Part shown: positions 57,599 through 64,000 of the stretch, piece after piece
How positions within the stretch are numbered: position 1 is the stretch's first letter
Layout: each line of letters opens with the position of its first letter
DNA from: Pelagibacterales bacterium SAG-MED39
Lineage (GTDB): Bacteria > Pseudomonadota > Alphaproteobacteria > Pelagibacterales > Pelagibacteraceae
Reading direction: 5' to 3'
DNA length: 64,000 nucleotides
Assembly: GCA_014653625.1 (NCBI GenBank)
Contig: JACWEI010000004.1
Coordinates: 1-64,000, forward strand
The notes under the pieces: generated by a model
Told to the model about the DNA's origin: nothing
The model's database searches: none
The model's input: the letters and a program-made list of their open reading frames with translations, nothing else
Made by a program: the position numbers and the translations under genes

Positions 57599-58788
57599 TG
57601 AAAATTCGCCCAGTTATTTTATGTGGTGGAGCAGGAACGAGACTTTGGCCAAATGCCAAAAAACATCAAGCTAAACAGTTTATAGATTTTGGTAATTGGA
57701 CTTTATTGGGAAAAACTCTTGAGAGAGTTAAAGCATCTATATTTGATGCACCAATTATAAGTACTAATGCAAAATATTTAAGACAAGTAAAACAACATTT
57801 AAAAAAACATAAAATTAGAAAATTTAAGATAGTTTTAGAACCAGCTAAAAGAAACACAGCACCAGCTATTCTAAGTACGGCATTAATAAAGGATATCCCT
57901 AACGAACAACCATTAATGTTTCTGGCCGCTGATCATTTGATAGAGAAGGTTGGTTTGTTTAATAAAGCTATCAAAAAAAATCAAAAGAAACTCACTCAAA
58001 ATAATATTTTTATATTTGGGATTAAACCCACAATGCCTTCAAGTGAATTTGGTTATTTTTTAACAAGAAATAACAAAGTAACTAGATTTGTAGAAAAACC
58101 AAAAGAAGCCAAAGCTAAACAAATAATTAATAAAAGAGGTTATTGGAATTCTGGAATGTTTTATTTGAGAAAAGACTCTATTATTAATAATTTCAAAAAA
58201 TACCAACCAAATATTTACCGAAATTGTAACAAAGCTATAACAAAAGCAAAATATAAAAGTAATGTGTATTATTTAAACAAACAAGCATTTACCAAAGCAA
58301 CAGCCAAGTCTTTTGATTATGCAATATTAGAAAAAACCAAAGATATAAATGCGATCAAATTAGATATTCCTTGGTCTGATTTAGGTTCTTGGAAAGAAAT
58401 CTGTAAGATGTATGGAAAAAATAAGAGACATTATTTCAAAAAGAAAAATGTATTTCATAGACCTTGGGGTAGTTATGTAAATTTATTTAACGGTAAAGAA
58501 TTCTTAATTAAAGAATTATATGTAAAACCCAAAGGTATATTAAGCCTTCAAAAACATCACCATAGAGCAGAACATTGGGTAGTTACTCATGGTAAACCTA
58601 AAATTACTTTAAATAAGAAATATTTTACAATGAAACCTGATGAAACTATTTTTATTCCATTAGGTACAATCCATAGAATAGAAAATCCATATAAAAAACC
58701 AGTAAAAATTATTGAGGCTCAAGTAGGTTCAATTTTGAAAGAAACAGATATAGTGAGATATCAAGATGTTTACGGAAGAGTAAAATAA
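57598..58788 (+). CDS. manC: Mannose-1-phosphate guanylyltransferase (ManC type)
   Basis: Makes GDP-mannose for surface polysaccharides. In 396 aa the N-terminal nucleotidyltransferase shows RPVILCGGAGTRLWPNAKKHQAKQF (about 4-28), MFLAADHLI, FVEKP, YWNSGMFYLRKD and IPWSDLGSW. A C-terminal cupin (about 290-390; LQKHHHRAEHWVVTHG, FIPLGTIHRIENP) is typical of ManC/AlgA. The cupin may add mannose-6-phosphate isomerase activity. The stop lies within a palindrome shared with the convergent DAG-kinase gene. Confidence 0.92.
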   Translation: MKIRPVILCGGAGTRLWPNAKKHQAKQFIDFGNWTLLGKTLERVKASIFDAPIISTNAKYLRQVKQHLKKHKIRKFKIVLEPAKRNTAPAILSTALIKDIPNEQPLMFLAADHLIEKVGLFNKAIKKNQKKLTQNNIFIFGIKPTMPSSEFGYFLTRNNKVTRFVEKPKEAKAKQIINKRGYWNSGMFYLRKDSIINNFKKYQPNIYRNCNKAITKAKYKSNVYYLNKQAFTKATAKSFDYAILEKTKDINAIKLDIPWSDLGSWKEICKMYGKNKRHYFKKKNVFHRPWGSYVNLFNGKEFLIKELYVKPKGILSLQKHHHRAEHWVVTHGKPKITLNKKYFTMKPDETIFIPLGTIHRIENPYKKPVKIIEAQVGSILKETDIVRYQDVYGRVK

Positions 58789-58797
58789 TTATTTTAC
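58780..58797. repeat. 18-bp palindrome spanning both stop codons (manC / DAG-kinase gene)
   Basis: GTAAAATAATTATTTTAC is a perfect palindrome, so both convergent genes end in the identical DNA GTA-AAA-TAA (Val-Lys-stop). It can fold as a 7-bp A/U stem with an AATT loop and could act as a weak bidirectional transcript end, though no U-tract follows. Confidence 0.6.
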
Positions 58798-59673
58798 AAG
58801 AAAATTCACTTTTTTATTTGATAGATTTAAATGAATTTTTTTATATGAACCAAAATTATCTCCATCAATTTGAACTGGTATCAAATCATTTCCATCAATA
58901 GTAATGTTTTGTGAATAAGTAGTAATAACACTTTTGTTTTTACTTAAATCACCATTAAGAATTATTAAGAATATAGAATATAATAAACTGATCCTAGTCA
59001 AATCCTTAAAAATATAGGTGACTAATTTATCTTCAAAAATATTTGTTTTATTTATTTTATGATGTCCAGCGTAATATTTGGTATTTGATGATAATATCCA
59101 GTCTGCTTGATAAAATTGCCCATCAAAAGTTACATTTAATTTTTTATTATTCATAAATAAGAAATATTGAAAACCTTTGATACCGAAAATAATTTTACCA
59201 AGAATTTTTTTAATTTTTGAATTAATTGAATGAACAATTTTTGCATCCCATCCTATACCAGCCATTAAAAAGAAATAATTCTCGTTAATTTTTACAAGAT
59301 TAGAGGATTTATAATTATTAGAAACCAACACATTTACTATATCATCAACTTTTTTATTCATTGATAATTCAGCTTGAAGTAAATTTGCAGTGCCAGCAGG
59401 AATATAACCAATAGCAAAATCGTCTTTAAAATTAAAATTATTTTTAATTAATTCATTAATTGCAAAAGAAACTGATCCATCTCCACCAGCTACTATTAGT
59501 CGATCATAATTTTTTTGATTAAAATCTTTAAAAATTTTCTTAGCTTGATTTATTGTTTTTGTCTCAAAGTAGTCAACAGAATTGTTTTCTTTTAACTTAG
59601 ATAAAACTCTATTTATGAACTTTGATTTTCTTCCTGAAGAAGAGTTTAGATTGTAAATCAAACAATATAACAT
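58789..59673 (-). CDS. Diacylglycerol kinase family lipid kinase
   Basis: The 294 aa DagK/YegS/LcbK-type lipid kinase has YNLNSSSGRKSKFINRV at the N-terminus, the nucleotide-binding VAGGDGSVSFAINELIKN (GGDGS for the common GGDGT, about residue 62), and IGYIPAGTANLLQAELSM. An LMAGIGWDAKIVHS segment and a beta-sandwich C-terminal domain follow. It likely phosphorylates diacylglycerol or a related lipid alcohol. It diverges from plcP-agt and has its own Pho-box-like repeat, so it probably belongs to the phosphate-starvation response. The exact substrate cannot be read from the sequence. Confidence 0.82.
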   Translation of the reverse strand: MLYCLIYNLNSSSGRKSKFINRVLSKLKENNSVDYFETKTINQAKKIFKDFNQKNYDRLIVAGGDGSVSFAINELIKNNFNFKDDFAIGYIPAGTANLLQAELSMNKKVDDIVNVLVSNNYKSSNLVKINENYFFLMAGIGWDAKIVHSINSKIKKILGKIIFGIKGFQYFLFMNNKKLNVTFDGQFYQADWILSSNTKYYAGHHKINKTNIFEDKLVTYIFKDLTRISLLYSIFLIILNGDLSKNKSVITTYSQNITIDGNDLIPVQIDGDNFGSYKKIHLNLSNKKVNFLVK

Positions 59674-59692
59674 AATTATTCCTTAAAAAATT

Positions 59693-59710
59693 TTTAACAA
59701 ATTTGTAACA
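59693..59710 (+). promoter_or_regulatory. Pho-box-like direct repeat for plcP-agt
   Basis: TTTAACA-AATT-TGTAACA: two 7-bp repeats with an 11-bp period, the Pho-box geometry. It ends 61 bp before the plcP start. The same sequence recurs inverted 30 bp away and, in three copies, before pstS. Confidence 0.75.
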
Positions 59711-59739
59711 TTCAAGTGAGATAACAATTAGATGATTCG

Positions 59740-59757
59740 TGTTACAGTTGTGTTAAA
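59740..59757 (-). promoter_or_regulatory. Pho-box-like direct repeat for the DAG-kinase gene
   Basis: On the minus strand this reads TTTAACA-CAAC-TGTAACA, the same repeat pair pointing toward the DAG-kinase gene and ending 66 bp from its start. Only 29 bp separate it from the oppositely oriented box, so the two promoters must overlap. Confidence 0.73.
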
Positions 59758-59771
59758 AAATGGTTTTTTAA

Positions 59772-60584
59772 ATGCCTAACATACTTAAATATAAAAGTAT
59801 TTTTATTTCTGATGTACATTTAGGTACTAAGGGTTGTCAGGCAAATAAACTTTTAGAGTTTTTCAAAAACTCAAGATCTGAAAATCTTTATCTTGTAGGA
59901 GACATTATAGATATCTGGGAAATGCAAAAAAGTTTTTTTTGGCCTCAAGAACATAATGATGTAATTCAAAAAATTTTAAGAAAAGCAAGACATGGTACTA
60001 AAGTTTTCTACATTATGGGTAACCATGACGAAATGTTAAGAAAATTTATTCCAATGCATTTTGGTGACATCCATATGGTTAATAGAGTTATTCATGAAAC
60101 AAATGCTGAAAAAAAATATCTCGTTGTTCATGGTGATGCTTGGGATGGTGTTATGAAACATGCTAAATGGTTATCTAAACTTGGATCAATAGCCTACAAT
60201 TTATTGTTAAAACTAAATGTAATAATTAACTTCTTTAGAAGGTTGAGAGGAAAAGAATATTGGTCTCTTGCAAAATTTTTAAAATATAAAGTCAAAAACG
60301 CAGTTAAATATATTGGTGAATACGAAAAGACTGTATCAGATTATGCAAAAAGAAAAAAATTTGATGGAATTATTTGTGGTCACATCCATCATGCTGAGGA
60401 TAGAGATTTTAATGGGGTCAATTATTTAAATTGTGGAGACTGGGTAGAATCTTGCACTGCATTAGCTGAAAATTATGATGGTAGTTTTGAAATATTATAT
60501 TGGGACAAAATAAGAGAACAATATTTAGACGCTAAAGAAATAATTAAACCAATTAAAACCGAAGAATTAAAAAAAGCTTCATAA
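59772..60584 (+). CDS. plcP: PlcP-type phospholipase C (LpxH-like metallophosphoesterase)
   Basis: The 270 aa calcineurin-like phosphoesterase shows the metal-site motifs FISDVHLGTKGCQANKLLEF (about 12), LVGDIIDIWEM, IMGNHDEML, VVHGDAWDG and ICGHIHHAEDRDF. The DVHLGTKGC form and 3-nt spacing to a GT4 glycosyltransferase match PlcP, which cleaves phospholipid headgroups to leave diacylglycerol during phosphate starvation in rhizobia and marine heterotrophs. The alternative is UDP-2,3-diacylglucosamine hydrolase (LpxH), but lpxI at 23807 already covers that step. The upstream Pho-box-like repeat and downstream phoR/pstS support the lipid-remodelling role. Confidence 0.85.
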   Translation: MPNILKYKSIFISDVHLGTKGCQANKLLEFFKNSRSENLYLVGDIIDIWEMQKSFFWPQEHNDVIQKILRKARHGTKVFYIMGNHDEMLRKFIPMHFGDIHMVNRVIHETNAEKKYLVVHGDAWDGVMKHAKWLSKLGSIAYNLLLKLNVIINFFRRLRGKEYWSLAKFLKYKVKNAVKYIGEYEKTVSDYAKRKKFDGIICGHIHHAEDRDFNGVNYLNCGDWVESCTALAENYDGSFEILYWDKIREQYLDAKEIIKPIKTEELKKAS

Positions 60585-60587
60585 TTA

Positions 60588-61595
60588 ATGAAAATATTAA
60601 TCGCAACAGATGCATATTTTCCACAAGTAAATGGTGTCGTAAGAACCTTACATGAAACAGGCAATGTATTAAAAGAAGAAGGTCATACTATAGAATATAT
60701 TACACCCGACTTATTTTTAACTTTTCCGATGCCGAAATATAATGAAATTAGATTATCTATTAATGTTTGGCCAAGAGTTGGTAATTTGATAAAGAAAATA
60801 AAACCTGATGCAATTCATATCGCTACCGAAGGCCCTATAGGGACTATGGCAAGAAGATATTGTTTAAAAAATAATCTAAAGTTTACTACGAGTTTTCATA
60901 CAAGATTTGATAAATATCTTAAACTTTACTTTCCTATTATACCTGCAAAATGGGCTGAAAAATTCTTAGCAAACTTTCATAACAAGGCTGAGAGAATTTT
61001 AGTAACAACAGAATCTATGAGAAAAGAATTAATCGATATAGGTATAGATAATAATAAAATGATCACTTGGACTAGAGGAGGAAATCATGGAGCTTTTAAG
61101 AGCCCGAAAAAAATTGATTTACCTCATAAAAGACCGATTTGGATTTATGTTGGAAGAGTTGCAGTTGAAAAAAACATAAGAGCTTTTTTAGAATGTGATT
61201 TAGAAGGTACAAAAATAATTATAGGAAAAGGACCCGATTTAAAAAAATTAAAAAAAGAATTCCCTAAAGACATTTTTTTAGGAGAAAAAACCAATGGTGA
61301 ATTAGCATCACATTTTGCATCCTCTGATGTTTTTGTTTTCCCTAGTAAAACAGATACATTTGGAATTGTAGTTACTGAGGCTTTAAATTGTGGAACACCT
61401 GTTGCTGCTTATCCTGTTCCAGGTCCTAAAGATATATTTGAAGGCTCCAAAATAAATTGTTTAGATGATGATCTTAAAGTTTCAGCCCAAAAAGCTTTAA
61501 AAGTTGACAGAAACGATTGTCTTGAATTTGCAAAAAAATTCACTTGGGAAGAAACAGCAAAAATATTTTTTAATAATATTTCACCAAATCATTAG
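60588..61595 (+). CDS. agt: Agt-type diacylglycerol glycosyltransferase (GT4)
   Basis: The 335 aa GT-B protein begins ILIATDAYFPQVNGVVRTLHETGNVLKEEGH (acceptor domain) and has TSFHTRFDKYLKLYFP. Its donor-binding half has IWIYVGRVAVEKNIRAFLE, IIIGKGPDLKKL and the GT4 segment VFPSKTDTFGIVVTEALNCGTPVAAYPVPGPKDIFEG. Downstream of plcP with 3 nt spacing, it would convert released diacylglycerol into mono-glycosylated (glucosyl or glucuronosyl) lipids that replace phospholipids. Sugar specificity cannot be read from sequence alone. Confidence 0.85.
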   Translation: MKILIATDAYFPQVNGVVRTLHETGNVLKEEGHTIEYITPDLFLTFPMPKYNEIRLSINVWPRVGNLIKKIKPDAIHIATEGPIGTMARRYCLKNNLKFTTSFHTRFDKYLKLYFPIIPAKWAEKFLANFHNKAERILVTTESMRKELIDIGIDNNKMITWTRGGNHGAFKSPKKIDLPHKRPIWIYVGRVAVEKNIRAFLECDLEGTKIIIGKGPDLKKLKKEFPKDIFLGEKTNGELASHFASSDVFVFPSKTDTFGIVVTEALNCGTPVAAYPVPGPKDIFEGSKINCLDDDLKVSAQKALKVDRNDCLEFAKKFTWEETAKIFFNNISPNH

Positions 61596-61659
61596 TTAAT
61601 TTTTCTTAATTTGTTTGCATTAAAAAGTGTAATGATGCAAAATTAAACCATCTAAATTT

Positions 61660-62805
61660 ATGGAATATTTCATCATTCTACTTATAGTTGTTATAGTTTA
61701 TCTCCTATATTTACTTAATCAAAAAAAAAACAAATCAATAAATACCGCTACAATAATTAATAAAAGAGAAGAAAAAACTAAAAGAGTAATTATTGATGAA
61801 CTTGAGGATCAGTTTTTTGCATTAAATAAATTTAACATAATTAAATATGCCAATCCAAGTGCATTAAAAAGATTTGGAAGTAATTTAATTGATAAAAACA
61901 TATCTTCTGTAATTCGAAAACCAGAATTAATAGAAAATATTGAAAAAGCTATAGTTGAAAATATAACAAAAAGTATTGATGTTGAAATAAACTTGCCATC
62001 ATATCAATTTTATAAAATTTATATAATTCCTGGCCCAACTCATTTATTTACTGAACCAGATTCTGTTGTGTTATTTTTAAAAGATTTTACTGAAATTACA
62101 AAAGCACAAAAATTTAAGACTGATTTTGTAGCCAATGTAAGCCATGAATTAAGAACACCTTTGATGGCTATCAAAGGATCTTTAGAAACTATCGAAGGTC
62201 CAGCGTCTGATGATGAAAATGCTAAAAAAAAATTTATGAAAATAATGAATGATCAATCAAATAGAATGGAAAATTTAATTAATGATCTTTTAATACTCAC
62301 AAGAATTGAATTAGAAGAACACATAAGGCCAAACTCTTTTGTTGATATAAATGATCTTTTCAAAACAATCATCAGTAATTTTGAGATTGTTTTAAAAAAA
62401 AAGAAATTAAATATTAATTTATCTCTCGCAAATCCAACAATTGTTATTGGAGATGAAAAAAAATTACAAACTGTTTTTTCTAATCTTCTAGATAATGCAA
62501 TTAAGTATTCAAAAGAAAATAAGTCTATTTTTATATCAAGCAAAATTAGCGACGGTAAATTGTTAGAAAAAAATTTTATGATCAGTGTTAAAGACGAAGG
62601 TGTTGGAATTCCTCAAAGATATATTTCTAGAATTACAGAAAGATTTTTTAGAGTAGATCTTGAACAAAGTAACAAGGTTAGTGGAACTGGTTTAGGATTA
62701 GCTATTGTTAAACATATAGTTACTCAACATCGTGGACATTATGAGATTCTAAGTGAGGAAAACCAAGGAACTGAAATTCAAATTTATTTACCAGCAAAAA
62801 CTTAA
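61660..62805 (+). CDS. phoR: PhoR-type phosphate-responsive sensor histidine kinase
   Basis: In 381 aa there is one N-terminal membrane helix (about 2-20), a PAS-like region (FFALNKFNIIKYANPSALKRFG), the H-box FVANVSHELRTPLMAIKGSLETIEG, LLDNAIKYSKENKSI, DEGVGIPQRYISRITERFFRVD and GTGLGLAIVKHIVTQH. It has the layout of PhoR: single-helix anchor, no large periplasmic sensor. It lies between agt and pstS, so it should control the Pho-box-like sites nearby through a PhoB partner presumably beyond the window. No clear Pho box precedes it. Confidence 0.9.
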   Translation: MEYFIILLIVVIVYLLYLLNQKKNKSINTATIINKREEKTKRVIIDELEDQFFALNKFNIIKYANPSALKRFGSNLIDKNISSVIRKPELIENIEKAIVENITKSIDVEINLPSYQFYKIYIIPGPTHLFTEPDSVVLFLKDFTEITKAQKFKTDFVANVSHELRTPLMAIKGSLETIEGPASDDENAKKKFMKIMNDQSNRMENLINDLLILTRIELEEHIRPNSFVDINDLFKTIISNFEIVLKKKKLNINLSLANPTIVIGDEKKLQTVFSNLLDNAIKYSKENKSIFISSKISDGKLLEKNFMISVKDEGVGIPQRYISRITERFFRVDLEQSNKVSGTGLGLAIVKHIVTQHRGHYEILSEENQGTEIQIYLPAKT

Positions 62806-62895
62806 ATTTAAAAAGTATTATATTGTAATAGTTTTAGAAGGTTTTTTTAACAATTCTTTACTTGATTAATGTTAATCTTTTAATTAATTTTTTAT

Positions 62896-63504
62896 ATGGT
62901 TAAAATATTCAAAAATATTTTGATTTTTGCTTTTTTATTAAGCTCTATAACAACAAGTGTTTTTTCTAAAGATATCACAACATTATTAAGAAACCAGCAA
63001 CTTACAGTTTTTGATATTGGAATTTTTAGATTAGAAGCAGATTTAAAAACTGCATATCCTTCTATTAAAGATCATTTAGAAGTTGCTGAAGCTGAATTTT
63101 ATACAGACGTAGTTACCTCGTATTCTAAAAATTCAATTGATTTAATTGTTTCTGTTCCTATGAATAAAAATCTCAAGAAGGAAAATTATTTTTCAGATTC
63201 TTTTAGATGTAGGAATATTTTTAATTCTGTAAGAGATTTTTTATTGAGGAATGAAAATTTGAGTAATTACAGATATACTATGGCTACAAGTTATTTAACC
63301 TCTATATTTTCAACCCCAAGTTCATGGCCTAGCTGGAGATATGATGAAGAAATTAGAGAAGAATTAGTAAACTTAGTAAAACTAGAAATAACTTTACGTC
63401 CAAGCAATGAACTCGCACTTAATGAACAGGTAAACCCTGTTTCATGTATTGGTGGCCTAGAAACTGATATTGATCAGATAACTATATCAAAAAAATACAA
63501 CTAA
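62896..63504 (+). CDS. Exported protein of unknown function in the pho locus
   Basis: I do not recognise this 202 aa protein. It has a signal peptide (about residues 1-24: FKNILIFAFLLSSITTSVFS, cleaved before KD), so it is probably periplasmic. The mature part is mixed alpha/beta without membrane helices, Tyr/Ser/Asn-rich. It has only two cysteines (in FRCRNIF and VSCIGG), which could form one disulfide, and a Trp-rich stretch TPSSWPSWRYDEE. It lies between phoR and pstS on the same strand, suggesting a role in phosphate acquisition or sensing. That inference rests on position only. Confidence 0.8.
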   Translation: MVKIFKNILIFAFLLSSITTSVFSKDITTLLRNQQLTVFDIGIFRLEADLKTAYPSIKDHLEVAEAEFYTDVVTSYSKNSIDLIVSVPMNKNLKKENYFSDSFRCRNIFNSVRDFLLRNENLSNYRYTMATSYLTSIFSTPSSWPSWRYDEEIREELVNLVKLEITLRPSNELALNEQVNPVSCIGGLETDIDQITISKKYN

Positions 63505-63515
63505 AAAGTTACCTT

Positions 63516-63544
63516 TTTAACAAAAGTGTAACAATTCTGTAATA
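63516..63544 (+). promoter_or_regulatory. Triple Pho-box-like repeat upstream of pstS
   Basis: TTTAACA-AAAG-TGTAACA-ATTC-TGTAATA: three 7-bp repeats with exact 11-bp period, about 70 bp before the pstS ATG. This is the arrangement expected for cooperative PhoB binding at a strong phosphate-starvation promoter, and it defines the local box consensus (T-K-TAACA). Confidence 0.82.
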
Positions 63545-63613
63545 TTAAAGATTCAATAAATTTATACGAGTCAGACATCTTTTAATTAATAAATAACGAA
63601 AGGATTAAAGATA

Positions 63614-64000
63614 ATGAAAAAACTAACTATAGTAATTGCTTCTTTAGTTGCACTTTCAATTGCAACTGTTGCTCAAGCAAGAGATCAAATTAAAATAGTT
63701 GGTTCTTCTACGGTATTCCCTTACGCAACAGTTGTTGCTGAAAGATTTGGTGGTTCAGGATTTAAAACTCCTGTAATCGAGTCTACTGGTACTGGTGGTG
63801 GAGCTAAACTATTCTGTGCTGGTGTAGGTGAACAACATCCAGATATAACAAATGCATCAAGAGCTATGAAAGATAAAGAAAAAGCTCTATGTAAGAAAAA
63901 TGGTGTAAATGAAATCGTTGAGATCGTAATTGGTAACGATGGTATTACATTAGCTTACAGCAAAGATGCAAAACCAGTAAACTTTACTAAAGAACATTTG
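63614..64000 (+). CDS. pstS: Phosphate ABC transporter substrate-binding protein PstS (3'-truncated by window edge)
   Basis: This gene is not in the ORF track because it runs off the window. The first 129 residues begin with a signal peptide (MKKLTIVIASLVALSIATVAQA) and continue RDQIKIVGSSTVFPYATVVAERF, STGTGGGAKLFCAGVGEQHPDITNASRAM and IGNDGITLAYS, the PstS phosphate-binding fold with its GSSTVFP and STGTGGG loops. It is the periplasmic receptor of high-affinity phosphate uptake. The RBS region is AAAGGATTAAAGATA before ATG, and regulation is by the triple box upstream. pstC, pstA, pstB, phoU and phoB would be expected after the window end. Confidence 0.95.
   Translation, partial: MKKLTIVIASLVALSIATVAQARDQIKIVGSSTVFPYATVVAERFGGSGFKTPVIESTGTGGGAKLFCAGVGEQHPDITNASRAMKDKEKALCKKNGVNEIVEIVIGNDGITLAYSKDAKPVNFTKEHL

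Noticed and set aside
59772-60584. Annotation as LpxH (UDP-2,3-diacylglucosamine hydrolase)
   Set aside because: The fold fits, but lpxI is present in the lipid A operon. The partner glycosyltransferase, Pho-box-like promoter and pho neighbours favour PlcP.
61596-61659. Pho box before phoR
   Set aside because: TGTAATG occurs, but the 7-mer 11 bp upstream (GCATTAA) does not match, so no repeat pair is supported.

Overview
This 64 kb window looks like part of a streamlined, AT-rich alphaproteobacterial genome, most probably the SAR11 clade (Pelagibacterales). Support comes from the low GC content, Lys/Ile/Asn-rich proteins, alphaproteobacterial gene order (nuoLMN-birA-coaX-rnj-proS-lolCD-dnaE; rpsB-tsf; trpEGDC-lexA; eno-ftsB-lipA-coq10; ispDF|ntrYX-trkA), an alphaproteobacterial GTTC-N7-GTTC LexA box, and a structured leader before rpsB of the kind described in Pelagibacter. 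By my count only about 1.5 kb of the 64 kb is outside genes. Neighbouring genes usually abut or overlap by 1-8 nt, and no gene-free stretch reaches 300 bases (the longest is about 165). I saw no insertion sequence, prophage, CRISPR array or rRNA.

Layout: 1-13981 (+) holds the end of the complex I operon (nuoL partial, nuoM, nuoN), then biotin ligase, pantothenate kinase, RNase J, a small membrane protein, prolyl-tRNA synthetase, the Lol ABC transporter and DNA polymerase III alpha. 13982-25734 (+) opens with the S2 leader RNA and runs rpsB-tsf-frr-uppS-cdsA-dxr-bamA-skp-fabZ-lpxD-lpxA-lpxI-lpxB, linking translation, isoprenoid and phospholipid precursors, outer-membrane assembly and lipid A synthesis. 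25711-33121 (-) carries gltX, lexA, trpC-trpD-trpG-trpE and a PpiD-like chaperone. 33178-39618 (+) carries tpiA-secG-pyrG-kdsA-eno-ftsB-lipA-coq10. 39644-41707 (-) carries cinA-pgpA-ispDF. 41734-47679 (+) is the NtrY/NtrX two-component system plus the TrkA/TrkH potassium system, followed by tRNA-Arg. 47941-52391 (+) is a complete general L-amino-acid ABC transporter (aapJQMP) with an internal terminator, followed by a small XRE regulator and, on the minus strand, tRNA-Asn and tRNA-Cys. 53253-58788 (+) is valS-ilvD-manC.

The most interesting region is 58789-64000: a compact phosphate-starvation locus. A DAG-kinase-family gene (-) diverges from plcP (LpxH-like phospholipase C) and agt (GT4 glycosyltransferase). 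Then come a PhoR-type sensor kinase, an unrecognised exported protein and pstS (cut by the window edge). The dgk/plcP gap contains two oppositely oriented copies of TTTAACA-N4-TGTAACA (11-bp period), and pstS has three tandem copies. These are Pho-box-like arrays that tie membrane-lipid replacement (phospholipid to DAG to glycolipid) to phosphate uptake. LpxI elsewhere in the window already supplies the LpxH reaction, which supports a lipid-remodelling role for the LpxH-like protein. PlcP/Agt remodelling is known. The paired divergent boxes, the DAG-kinase arm and the exported protein are the less described parts.
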